In this document: positions 17,350 to 25,857 of the stretch, one piece after another
How positions within the stretch are numbered: the stretch's first letter is position 1
Layout of the letters: each line of letters starts with the position of its first letter
Assembly (NCBI RefSeq): GCF_000744705.1
Contig: NZ_JQML01000001.1
Coordinates: 434,001-498,000 of the forward strand
Direction: 5' to 3'
DNA length: 64,000 nt
Source: Streptacidiphilus albus JL83
Lineage (GTDB): Bacteria > Actinomycetota > Actinomycetes > Streptomycetales > Streptomycetaceae
Program-made: the position numbers and the translations under genes
The notes under the pieces: generated by a model
Told to the model about the DNA's origin: nothing
The model's database searches: none
Seen by the model: only the letters and a program-made list of their open reading frames with translations

Positions 17350-18957
17350 GTGACCACGACCAGCACCGCCCGTCCGCACCGGCCCGACCCGGGCCGGGCC
17401 GCGACCGGGTGGTGCGCAGCGGCGCTGGCCGCCTTGGTGGCGGCGCTGGCCGGGACCTTCACCGGCGGCGGCTCACTGGGGCACCGGGACCCGCTGTACG
17501 GCTGGTACGCGGCGGACGTCCTGCTGTTCGTCGTCGCCATCGTGCTGCTGCGGCGGGTCCCGGCCCGCCGCAGCACCGCGCTGGTCCTGCTCGGCAGCCT
17601 GGCGGTGGCCCTGACCGGACTGCTCGCCACCCCCCGGACCAGCGACGACGCCTACCGCTACCTCTGGGACGGCCAGGTCCAGGCAGCAGGCATCTCCCCC
17701 TACGCGGACGCCCCCACCGCTCCGGCGCTGGCCGCGCTGCGGGCCCGGAACCCGGCGCTGTTCCCGGTCACCGGGACCTGTACCGGTTGGGACCTGCACC
17801 GGGCCGACGGGATCTGCACCCATGTCAACCGGCCGACCGTGCACACCATCTATCCGCCGGTCGCCGAGTTCTGGTTCCTCGGCCTGCACCAGGCCGGACG
17901 GATCGCCGGTCGCACCGGCATCGGCGTGGCCCAGACGGGCGGGGCGCTGCTGGCGGTGGCGACCACCGGTGCGCTGCTGCTGGTGCTGCGGCGCACCGGG
18001 GCGCCCGCGCACCGGGCCGCGCTGTGGGGCTGGTGCCCGGCGGTGGCGGCCTGGTCCGTGAACGACGCCCACGTGGACACCCTGGGAGCGCTGCTGCTGG
18101 TCGGCGGTCTGGGCCTGCTGCTGCCGGGCCCGGCGGGCGGCGGACGGCGCGGGCCGGCCGGGGTGCTGCTCGGCCTGGCCACCGGTACCAAGCTGATCCC
18201 GGTGCTGGCGCTGCCGGGCGCCATGTCCGGCTGCCTGGCCCGGGGCCGCCGCCCGGGCCCACGCGACCTGTTGCTGCCGGCCGCTGCGGGGCTGACCTTC
18301 CTGCTCTGCTACACGCCCTACGTCCTCGCCTCCGGGCTCGGCGTGCTCGGCTTCCTGCCCGGCTACCTCCAGCAGCAGGGGTACGACCAGGGCACCGGCT
18401 TCGGCCTGCTCGCGCTGCTCGGCATCCCCCAGCCGCTGCTGCCCGTCACGGTCGCCGCCGTCCTGCTGGCAGCGGTGCTGCAGGTGCTGCGGTACGGCGA
18501 TCCAGGTGCGCCCTGGCGCGGCGCGCTGACCGTCACCGGCACCGCCCTGTTCCTGGCCGCGCCCGACTACCCCTGGTACGCGCTGCTGGTGGTGGCCCTG
18601 GTCGCGCTCGACGGCCGCTGGGAGTGGCTGGCCCTGCCGGTGGCGGGTCAGGCCATGTACCTGTCCGACGGCGCACTGCAGCAACCGGCCTACGCGGCGG
18701 CGCTCTACGTGGTGCTGGCCGGTGCGGCGGTACGCGGGCTCACCCGCGTCGCCCGGGTGGGAACGCCGGCCCGCCCGCCCCACCCCCGCGTCAGCCCTTC
18801 CGCGCCCGGGGTCGGCGTTGACGGCGGCCTTGACGGGGGCGTTGACGGGGGCGTTGACGGGGGCGTTGACGGCGCAGCTGGAGGCGCCGCTGACGACCGG
18901 CACGGACGGTGGACGCCAGCAGGCACAGCGCCGAGGCGGCGAAGAGCACAGCGGTGA
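17350..18957 (+). CDS. GT87/DUF2029-like polytopic membrane glycosyltransferase
   Basis: This 535-residue membrane protein has about 10-12 hydrophobic segments. The luminal-type loop SDDAYRYLWDGQVQAAGISP near residue 105 resembles the Asp-containing first loop of GT-C mannosyltransferases (GT87). GTG 17350 follows AGGAG at 17336. The last 50 residues are low-complexity (Val-Asp-Gly-Gly repeats then Arg-rich) and are read through a 12-base tandem repeat that also encodes the tail of the convergent gene. This tail is probably a late extension. It would transfer a sugar from a lipid-linked donor across the membrane as part of the 14114-18957 operon. Confidence 0.75.
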   Translation: MTTTSTARPHRPDPGRAATGWCAAALAALVAALAGTFTGGGSLGHRDPLYGWYAADVLLFVVAIVLLRRVPARRSTALVLLGSLAVALTGLLATPRTSDDAYRYLWDGQVQAAGISPYADAPTAPALAALRARNPALFPVTGTCTGWDLHRADGICTHVNRPTVHTIYPPVAEFWFLGLHQAGRIAGRTGIGVAQTGGALLAVATTGALLLVLRRTGAPAHRAALWGWCPAVAAWSVNDAHVDTLGALLLVGGLGLLLPGPAGGGRRGPAGVLLGLATGTKLIPVLALPGAMSGCLARGRRPGPRDLLLPAAAGLTFLLCYTPYVLASGLGVLGFLPGYLQQQGYDQGTGFGLLALLGIPQPLLPVTVAAVLLAAVLQVLRYGDPGAPWRGALTVTGTALFLAAPDYPWYALLVVALVALDGRWEWLALPVAGQAMYLSDGALQQPAYAAALYVVLAGAAVRGLTRVARVGTPARPPHPRVSPSAPGVGVDGGLDGGVDGGVDGGVDGAAGGAADDRHGRWTPAGTAPRRRRAQR

Positions 18958-19351
18958 TCAGCAGCCAGTGTCCGAGGAACGTGCCAGCGGGCAGCCCGGT
19001 GGTGGGCCCGAATCCGGGAACCCGGCGCAGGACGAGCGGGTACCAGACGACCAGGAGCAGCAGCGAGACCAACCCCGGAACCCGGACGTAGTTGACCGAC
19101 CCGCTGCCCGCCCGGGAGCCGGGGCCGCCGTGGCGGCCGGGCAGCAGGCCTTGCAGCGCGCGGTCGGTGACGGTGTAGAGCGGGAGCAGTACCAGGTCGT
19201 GGACCAGGGCGGCGGCCACGAACCAGACGGCGACCGCGACCGTGTCGCCCTTGAGCAGCCGCAGTCCGGCGTACAGGGCCAGCGCGAAGGAGCACAGGAC
19301 GGCCAGCAGGTGCAGCGGGGAAGCGCCGTAGCGCTCGCGGGCGCCCTTCAC
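18791..19351 (-). CDS. Four-helix integral membrane protein, partner of the molybdopterin oxidoreductase
   Basis: This 186-residue protein starts at GTG 19351, overlapping the stop of the upstream oxidoreductase gene as GTGA. It has about four hydrophobic helices (for example LHLLAVLCSFALALYAGLRL and FLGHWLLITAVLFAASAL) and then a basic repeat-derived tail. It overlaps the 3' end of the convergent glycosyltransferase gene by 167 bases. Proteins like this follow the sulphite-oxidase-type membrane oxidoreductase in other actinobacteria by my recollection; the role is unknown, perhaps electron transfer or assembly. Confidence 0.7.
   Translation of the reverse strand: MKGARERYGASPLHLLAVLCSFALALYAGLRLLKGDTVAVAVWFVAAALVHDLVLLPLYTVTDRALQGLLPGRHGGPGSRAGSGSVNYVRVPGLVSLLLLVVWYPLVLRRVPGFGPTTGLPAGTFLGHWLLITAVLFAASALCLLASTVRAGRQRRLQLRRQRPRQRPRQRPRQGRRQRRPRARKG
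18817..18876. repeat. 12-base tandem repeat, five units, coding on both strands
   Basis: The unit GTTGACGGGGGC recurs five times with small changes. On the plus strand it encodes Val-Asp-Gly-Gly in the membrane glycosyltransferase tail. On the minus strand it encodes Arg-Gln-Arg-Pro in the tail of the small membrane protein. A multiple of three keeps both frames open when copy number changes. Confidence 0.8.
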
Positions 19352-20825
19352 GAGGCGGCTCCGAAGGTCAGCCGGGTGACCCACTTGGTGTTGTGCACCC
19401 CGGGGTTGGCCGGGACGATGATCCGGGCCGGGTAGCCGTGGTCCGGGGACAGGTCGGCGCCGTTGACCCGTAGCGCGAGCAGCGAGCGCGGGTCCTGGAC
19501 CTGGTTGGCGCGCAGCACGGTGGAGCCGAAGGAGCCGCCACGCTCCACGGACTCGACGAACACCTCCGGCGCCCGGCCGGTGAAGCCCGCCATGGCGGCC
19601 AGGTCCCGCAGTCGCACCCCGCTCCAGTGCTGGTCGGCGGTGGACCAGCCCTCCACGCAGGCGATCGGCAGCGCAGCCTCGTGCTGCGGCAGCGCCAGTA
19701 CCTGGTCCCGGGTCAGGACACTCTCGTGCCCGGGGCCGCGGACCACCAGCCGCCACTGCGGGCCGATGTCGGCGGCGCGGATGCCGACGGACGCGGCGGT
19801 CTTGTTGATCTGGAAGCCGTCGGGTCCGCCGCCCGGCTCCTGGCCGTGCGGCGCCAGCAGCGCGGTCCGACGCAGCGAGCCGCCGATGCTCTGACCCGCC
19901 GTCACCGCGAACAGCACCAGTGAGCCCAGGCCCACCGTCCCGAGCGCGCCGCGCCGTGAGATGGTCGCCGGGGCGGGCCGTGGGGACACCAGGCCGGTGT
20001 CGTCCGGCGGCTCGGGCAGCGTCGCGCCGGTGCTGGTCCGCATTTCGGTACGCAGTCGACGGCTGCGCAGGGCCCGGACCATCACCGGGATCCTGAACGC
20101 GGTGTGCACGACGAAGGCGCCGATGAACACCCAGGCGCCGTAGAAGTGCAGGGTGTAGAAGGACCCCGGGAAGATGTAGTGCAGCTGGATGTTCAGCAGG
20201 CCGGTGACGAACTCGAACAGCGCACCGCCGACCAGCAGCAGCAGTGACAGCCGGTCCAGGGCGTGGGCCGCCGACCGCACCGGCGGCCAGGAGAACAGCC
20301 TGGGGATCACCGACCACAGCTTGGCCAGCAGCACCGGCACCAGCACCACGCCCAGGGTGACGTGCACGCCCTGCGTGAGCCGGTAGAGCCAGGACGGATC
20401 GGTGGGCCAGGAGAAGAGGTAGAAGCCCAGCCAGCCCTTGTCCGGGGTCTGGTCGTTGACCGCCGCCAGATCCGGGTTGTAGGCGGCGTAGGACAGCAGC
20501 CCGGTCACGAACATCACCGGAATGCCGACCAGCAGGACCGCTCCGAGGACCGAGGTCAGCCACGGGCCCCGGATCGGGCTGCGCCAGAACTCCGGACGCG
20601 CCGGACCGGGCGGCGGCCCCCGGCGAGTGCGGCCCGCAGCCGGCGGCCCCTCGCCCCAGCGGCTTCGATCGCCTGCCGCAGCCGCCCGGGGCGGTGCGCC
20701 TCACGCGGCGGTTCCGCGCGCCCCCTGCCGGACCCCGTGCCGGGCGCGGCAGCAGTGCTGCCTCCTCGATCGGGCCGTCGGGGCGCGGGTGACGGAGTGT
20801 CAGGGTGGCTGTCGTCGGGATCCAT
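19348..20825 (-). CDS. Molybdopterin-dependent oxidoreductase with cytochrome b-like membrane domain; N-terminus apparently frameshifted
   Basis: The main frame (GTG 20517 to 19348, 389 residues) has about four membrane helices with His-containing segments (VHVTLGVVLVPVLL, LHFYGAWVFIGAFVVH). A Sulphite-oxidase/YedY-type Mo-cofactor domain follows, with the active-site Cys in LPIACVEGWS. GTG 20517 cuts into the first helix. The missing N-terminus is present in another frame from ATG 20825, which has AAGGAAA upstream, and both parts join if one G is added to the five-G tract at 20617-20621. So the gene is either truly frameshifted, phase-variable, or carries a sequencing indel. It would act at the membrane as a molybdoenzyme reductase or dehydrogenase of unknown substrate. 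Confidence 0.75.
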
Positions 20826-21132
20826 CAGTCGTTTCCTTGGCAGGTCGGGCGTCGGCGGGTGGCCCCGCTGGCACGACCGTAGGCCGCGGCCGGATGAATC
20901 AGCCGAAACGACTCATTACGACACCCTGACGTCCACCCGGCCTGCCCCTGGGCGAGGGGACCGGCCCGGGGGCCCAGGCCGGCCCGCGATGTCGGTGGCA
21001 GGTGACAACGGGCTCGACCGGCTCAGGGCCGACGGGCCGACGGGCCGAGCCGGATCAGCAACGTCGCCTCCGGCGCGATCGAGGCAGCCAAGCGCACCTT
21101 CGACGCGGGCGTCAGGGCTGTCCGGGCGCGGT
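20826..21132. other. 307-base gap holding the oxidoreductase promoter
   Basis: The left third is AT-richer (around 20890-20930) and probably holds the leftward promoter of the oxidoreductase gene. The right part is GC-rich and downstream of the convergent SDR stop. No gene is supported. Confidence 0.4.
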
Positions 21133-22014
21133 TCAGGGTTCGAGGTTCTCCAGGTCGGCGAGCAGGCTCGGGTGGGTCGGCTGCCAGCCGAGGGTGGCGC
21201 GGGTGCGGGCGCTGGACGCGGGCTGGTCGGTGGCGAAGATCGGGCCGAGGGTGCCGAAGTTCTCCTGCGGTACCGACTCGACGGGCAGGCCGAGCCGTCG
21301 GCCGATGACCGCGGCGATGTCGCGGACCGTGTCGCCCTCGTCGGCGACGGCGTGCCAGGAGCTTCCGGCCGGGGCCTGCTCCAGGGCGAGCCGGAACAGC
21401 ACGGCGGCGTCCCGCGCGTGGACGGCCGGCCAGCGCTGCGCGCCGTCTCCGGGGTAGCCGGCGACGCCGGTTCGGCGGGCGATGTCGGTGAGCAGCCCGG
21501 CGAACCCGCCCCGGCCCTGGTTGTGGACCGTGCGCGGCAGCCGTACCGCCGAGCTGCGCACGCCGCGGGAGGCGAGTTCGAGCGCGTGCGTCACCGACCG
21601 GCTGCGGCCGGCGACCGGTCCCTGGGTCGGCAGGGCGTCGTCCTCGGTGGAAGCACGCCCCGGCTGGTAGGGCGTGCCGGCCACGGTGACGAGCGGGCGG
21701 TCCGTGCCGACGAGGGCGTCGCCGAGCGTCGCGAGCGCGGCGGCCTCCTCGGCGACGCCCCGGGCCAGGGCCTCGGGCGAGCTGAAGTCGTTGCTGAAGG
21801 CGAGGTGGATGACGCCGTCGGCCCGCTCCGCGCCGGCTCGCAGCACGGCGAGGTCGGCGAGTCGGCCGCGGAGCACCTCGGCGCCGGCGGCCTTGGCCTG
21901 CGCCGCGGAGGCGTCGGAGCGGGCGAGGGCGGTGACCGAGTGTCCCGCGGAGAGCAGTTCGGTGACGACGGCCGAGCCGATGAGGCCGGTTCCGCCGGTG
22001 ATGAAGACGCGCAT
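21133..22014 (-). CDS. NAD(P)-dependent atypical SDR (NAD(P)H-binding reductase)
   Basis: This 293-residue protein has an N-terminal motif FITGGTGLIGSAVVTELL and no clear Tyr-x3-Lys, as in atypical SDRs related to NmrA or epimerase-like reductases. ATG 22014 has GGAG 6 bases upstream. It is divergent from the tetR gene across 84 bases with repeated motifs, the usual layout for a TetR-controlled reductase. The substrate is unknown. Confidence 0.8.
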   Translation of the reverse strand: MRVFITGGTGLIGSAVVTELLSAGHSVTALARSDASAAQAKAAGAEVLRGRLADLAVLRAGAERADGVIHLAFSNDFSSPEALARGVAEEAAALATLGDALVGTDRPLVTVAGTPYQPGRASTEDDALPTQGPVAGRSRSVTHALELASRGVRSSAVRLPRTVHNQGRGGFAGLLTDIARRTGVAGYPGDGAQRWPAVHARDAAVLFRLALEQAPAGSSWHAVADEGDTVRDIAAVIGRRLGLPVESVPQENFGTLGPIFATDQPASSARTRATLGWQPTHPSLLADLENLEP

Positions 22015-22030
22015 GACGAGCTCCAAGCAG

Positions 22031-22080
22031 TGATGCGACTGGTGTCCCATCACCGTAGCGGATGATGCGACACCTGTCCC
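22031..22080. promoter_or_regulatory. Putative TetR operator repeats
   Basis: TGATGCGAC followed by GTGTCCC/CTGTCCC occurs twice as direct copies, 22031-22048 and 22063-22080, with three mismatches. The span also contains the inverted pair GGTGTC (22041) and GACACC (22069). It lies between divergent SDR and tetR genes. Confidence 0.5.
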
Positions 22081-22098
22081 GTCGACTACGATGGCGAC

Positions 22099-22680
22099 AT
22101 GCCGAGATGGAAACCGGATGCGCGTCAGCGTCTGGTCGTGGCGGCGCTCGGGCTGTTCGCCGAGCAGGGCTACGACGAGACGACGGTCGCGCAGATCGCC
22201 GAGCGCGCCGAACTGACGCGCAGCACGTTCTTTCGCCACTTCACCGACAAGCGCGAGATCCTCACCGCAGGGCAGCAGGCCCTGAGCCGGCTGCTGGCCG
22301 AAGGCATCGACGCAGCCCCCGAGGAGGCGACGCCGATGACAGCCGTCGCGGCCGGCCTGGAGCGCGCGTCGGGAGAGATGACAGCGTTCAACCGCTCGCT
22401 CGGTCCGCTGCTGCACGCGGCGATCGAGGCGAACGAGGAGCTGCGCAGCCGCGCGGCGCTGAAGAGCGCCGGCATGGCCGCGACGATGGTCGACGCACTG
22501 AAGCGGCGCGGCGTCGCGGAACCCACCGCCCAGGTCGCCGCCGAACTGGGCGTGCTCGCGTTCAGGCTGGGATACGCACGGTGGACGGACCCCGCCCGCG
22601 ACGACGACCCCGGCGAGCTGGCCGCCCTCACCCGAGCAGCCTTCGACGAACTCCGCACGGCGGCCGCGGGCCTCAGCTAG
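22099..22680 (+). CDS. TetR-family transcriptional regulator
   Basis: This 193-residue protein has a helix-turn-helix at about residues 10-55 (ALGLFAEQGYDETTVAQIAE, then LTRSTFFRHFTDKREIL) and an all-helical ligand-binding part. It probably represses the divergent SDR gene and itself through the repeats between them. The ligand is unknown. Confidence 0.9.
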   Translation: MPRWKPDARQRLVVAALGLFAEQGYDETTVAQIAERAELTRSTFFRHFTDKREILTAGQQALSRLLAEGIDAAPEEATPMTAVAAGLERASGEMTAFNRSLGPLLHAAIEANEELRSRAALKSAGMAATMVDALKRRGVAEPTAQVAAELGVLAFRLGYARWTDPARDDDPGELAALTRAAFDELRTAAAGLS

Positions 22681-22710
22681 GGCGCGCCATCGCGGCGGGA
22701 TCAATGAGCG

Positions 22711-23604
22711 TCAGGCGGCCCAGGCGCGCGTGAGGAACGCGGCAGCCGCGTTCAGGGCGCGGTCCGCGTCGTCCAGGAGGGCCGCGAACCCCTGGAAGAC
22801 GTGCGGAACCTCGGGCCAGACCTGGAGCTCGACCGCGACGTCGTGGTAGGCGGCGCGGGAGGCGAGGCGGAGGGCGTCGTCGAGCAGGATCTCGTGGGAA
22901 CCGACCTGGATGAGCAGCGGTGGCAGCCCGGTGAGGTCGGCGAAGACGGGGCTGGCCAGCGGTGTGGCGGTGTCGCGCTCGCCGAGGTAGTCGCGGGCCC
23001 TGGTGCGCAGGGCCTGGGGGGTGAGGGCGGGGTCGAGGGCGGCCTTGGTGGTCGCGCTGGCACCGGAGACGGTCAGGTCGACCCAGGGGGAGAAGAGCGC
23101 GGCCGAGGAGGGCTGGGGCTGGTCGGCGTCCCTGAGCGCGACCAGGGTGGCCACGACCAGGCCGCCGCCTGCGGACTCGCCCACGAACGCGATCCTTGTG
23201 CTGGGAACACCCTGGTCGAGCAACGCGCGGTAGGCGGCCACGGCGTCGTCGAGGGCTGCGGGGAACGGGTGTTCGGGGGCGAGGCGGTAGTCGACCGATA
23301 CGACCCTGGCTCCGGCGCGCCGGGAGACGTCGGCGGCCAGGCCCACGGAGTCGGGCGCCGAACCAAGGGCGTAGGCACCACCGTGGAAGTACAGCAGGAC
23401 CACTGAGGGGTCGTTGGCGGGCGTCTCGACAGTGATGACCGGCACCCCGCCGAGCTCGCCATGGGTGGCCGAGACGTCCTCGGGCAGCGGCACCGAGGCC
23501 GTCATCTCATGGAAGACCGCCCGCTGCTCGGCGATGTCGCCGCCGACGTCAAGCGGTCCGTGGCGCAGGAGTTCATCGAGGTCACGGCGCTGCTGCTGAG
23601 TCAT
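22711..23604 (-). CDS. Alpha/beta hydrolase, hormone-sensitive lipase-type esterase
   Basis: This 297-residue enzyme has the oxyanion motif YFHGGAYALGS near residue 75, the nucleophile motif VGESAGGGL near residue 145, and Asp/His near the C-terminus (DDALR, EVPHVFQGF). It hydrolyses short-chain esters in the cytoplasm. ATG 23604 has GAGAGG 7 bases upstream. It is the last gene of a long minus-strand series and lies 50 bases after the cupin gene, so cotranscription is likely. It converges on tetR. Confidence 0.88.
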   Translation of the reverse strand: MTQQQRRDLDELLRHGPLDVGGDIAEQRAVFHEMTASVPLPEDVSATHGELGGVPVITVETPANDPSVVLLYFHGGAYALGSAPDSVGLAADVSRRAGARVVSVDYRLAPEHPFPAALDDAVAAYRALLDQGVPSTRIAFVGESAGGGLVVATLVALRDADQPQPSSAALFSPWVDLTVSGASATTKAALDPALTPQALRTRARDYLGERDTATPLASPVFADLTGLPPLLIQVGSHEILLDDALRLASRAAYHDVAVELQVWPEVPHVFQGFAALLDDADRALNAAAAFLTRAWAA

Positions 23605-23654
23605 GGTGATGCCTCTCGGGAATCCGGGGTCGTCGGGAACGTGGGACGGACCGG

Positions 23655-24116
23655 TCAGCGCGGCGGGCCGAGGATGATGTTGCCGTACTTGTCGGCGATG
23701 CCGGGATCGGGTGTCACCTGGAAGCCGGGCGGGCGCGGGGTGGACTTGTCGCGGCCGGTCTCGCGGAACATCCCCTCGATGCCGGCCGGCGTGTTGATCA
23801 TCAGCAGGTCGGCCTTCTTGGAGGTGATGCGGTAGCCGTGCGGGACCTGCTTGGGCAGGTACACGATGCCGCCCTCGGCGAGTTCGTACTCCTGGTCGTC
23901 GCACCACACCAGGGCGGTGCCCTTGAGGAGGAGGAAGACCTCGTCCTCGCGGGTGTGCGTGTGGTACGGCGGCGCCTCGCCCTCGGAGACGTCGAAGCGC
24001 CCGATCATGAGTTGACCGTCGGTGGCCCTGCCGTCGAGCAGCATCGCCAGGGTGCCGCCGTCGAGCCATTCCAGTTGCTGCTGCTGTTCGGGTTGCGCGA
24101 GGTAGACCATGCTCAT
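23655..24116 (-). CDS. Cupin-domain protein
   Basis: This 153-residue single cupin has the metal-binding box PPYHTHTREDEVFLLL (His-x-His-x-Glu) and the second box PKQVPHGYRI with a conserved His. The fold and size suit quercetinase-like dioxygenases or small metabolite-binding proteins. The start chosen is ATG 24116 with GGAG 8 bases upstream; a second Met follows at residue 3. It lies between the MFS exporter and the esterase in the same orientation. Substrate unknown. Confidence 0.82.
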   Translation of the reverse strand: MSMVYLAQPEQQQQLEWLDGGTLAMLLDGRATDGQLMIGRFDVSEGEAPPYHTHTREDEVFLLLKGTALVWCDDQEYELAEGGIVYLPKQVPHGYRITSKKADLLMINTPAGIEGMFRETGRDKSTPRPPGFQVTPDPGIADKYGNIILGPPR

Positions 24117-24190
24117 CTGGGAACTCCGTTCAGGTGCGGGGTCGGACAACCTCTTGCACTTCCTGCTCCATCCTGGCCGTGGGCAGCGCA

Positions 24191-25738
24191 TCACAGGGCC
24201 GAGTTCGGCGCAAGACCGGGCGGCGACGTACGGTCGGTGTGCCGGATCCCATGGCTCGGCCGGTGAACCGACCCCGTGTCCTCACCCGCCCCGGGAGGCA
24301 CGGGATCGGACGGGAAGCGGGCGGCGACCCGGGTGGCGGTGGCGGTGGCGCGGCGCGTGGTGATCGCCAGGCCGGTCACCACGATCAGCAGTCCGCTCGC
24401 GGCCAGGATCCACCAGCCCGGGTGGCCGGCGGCGGCGAGGCCCGCGCGACCTGCTCCCCCGGCGTGCGCGGCGACGATCGAGCCCAGAACCGCCACGCCG
24501 AGGTTGTTGCCGACCTGGCGGCCGGTGGTGGTGATCGCGGCGGACACCCCGGCCTGGGCGCGCGGCATGCCGGCCACCGCCGAGCTGGTGATCGGGGTGT
24601 TGACCAGGCCGAAGCCGATGCCCAGCAGCACATAGGCGGTGAGCAGGACCGCCCATGGCGTCGTCGCGGTGAGCGTGGTCAGCATCAGCGCGGAGGCCGC
24701 GATGAGCAGCCCCGCGGCGACCAGTGGCAGCCTCGGGCCACGGGTGGCGGTCAGGTGCCCGGACAGCGGTGAGGCGAGCGCGATGCCGGCCGCCATCGGT
24801 ACGGTCAGCAGCCCGGCGTCCAGCGCGCTGCACCCGCGCACCTCCTGCAGGTACAGGGTGTTGAGGAACAGGAACCCGGACAGGACGACGAAGGCGGTGA
24901 CGGCCACGACGAACGCACCGGTGAACGGGACCGAGCGGAAGAACACCGGGTCCACCAGCGGCTGCTCGCGCCGGCGTTCGTAGCCGGGCAGTGCCACGGC
25001 GGCGACCGCCGCCAGGAGGAACAGGCCGAGGATCGGCAGGCTGCCGTAGCCCCGCCGGGAGCCCTCGATGATCGCGAAGATCAACGAGGTCAGGAGCGTG
25101 ACCACGAGCAGCTGACCGACCGGGTCGGGGCGCCGCACCGTCGCGGCCCTGGACTCGGGGATGAACACCGCGGCCAGCACCAGGGCGGTCACGCCGATCG
25201 GGATGTTGATCCAGAAGATGGAGCGCCAGCCGGCCGAACCGACCAGCAGGCCGCCCACGACGGGTCCGGCGGCCAGGGACAGGCCGACGGTGGTGCCCCA
25301 GAGCCCGATCGCACGGGCGCGCTCGCGCGGCTCGGGGAAGGCGTGGGTGATGATCGACAGGGCGACCGGGTTGAGCATGCTGGCGCCCAGGCCCTGGACG
25401 ACCCGGAAGGCGATCAGCCAGCCCAGAGTCGGGGCCAGCGAGCAGGCCAGCGAGCCGACGGTGAACAGGGACAGTCCGGCCTGGAACACCCGGCGCCGTC
25501 CGATCCGATCGGCGGTGGACCCGGCCAGCAGCATGAAGGCGGCCACCGCCAGGGTGTAGCCGTCGACGGTCCACTGCAGACCGCTGACCGGGGCGTGCAG
25601 ATCGCGGCCGACCGCAGGCAGGGCCACGTTCACGGCGGTGGTGTCCAGAGCGGTGATCAGCAGGCTCAGGCAGCACACCGCCAGCACCAGCCCTCCCCGC
25701 CGGCGACCACCGCCGGTCGGGGGCGTGTACGTCCTCAT
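24191..25738 (-). CDS. MFS drug exporter, DHA2 (EmrB/QacA) type
   Basis: This 515-residue protein has 14 predicted membrane helices. It shows the antiporter signatures LDTTAVNVALPAVGRDL in helix 1, GRRRVFQAG after helix 2, and GPVVGGLLVGSAGWRSIFWI in helix 5. Such proteins export drugs or hydrophobic compounds using the proton gradient. ATG 25738 has GAGGAGG 6 bases upstream. It sits within a block of hydrolases and cupins, so it may export their substrate or product. Confidence 0.9.
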   Translation of the reverse strand: MRTYTPPTGGGRRRGGLVLAVCCLSLLITALDTTAVNVALPAVGRDLHAPVSGLQWTVDGYTLAVAAFMLLAGSTADRIGRRRVFQAGLSLFTVGSLACSLAPTLGWLIAFRVVQGLGASMLNPVALSIITHAFPEPRERARAIGLWGTTVGLSLAAGPVVGGLLVGSAGWRSIFWINIPIGVTALVLAAVFIPESRAATVRRPDPVGQLLVVTLLTSLIFAIIEGSRRGYGSLPILGLFLLAAVAAVALPGYERRREQPLVDPVFFRSVPFTGAFVVAVTAFVVLSGFLFLNTLYLQEVRGCSALDAGLLTVPMAAGIALASPLSGHLTATRGPRLPLVAAGLLIAASALMLTTLTATTPWAVLLTAYVLLGIGFGLVNTPITSSAVAGMPRAQAGVSAAITTTGRQVGNNLGVAVLGSIVAAHAGGAGRAGLAAAGHPGWWILAASGLLIVVTGLAITTRRATATATRVAARFPSDPVPPGAGEDTGSVHRPSHGIRHTDRTSPPGLAPNSAL

Positions 25739-25857
25739 GTCCGTCCTCCTCGCTGATATTGGTGCGGTTCTGGCATGTGCAGTGCCCCGTTGGGCCGCGA
25801 ACGGTGCGGTGAGCGTCAGCGGGTCGCCCGCATGCACGGCCGGGCGATGCCGGTGGA

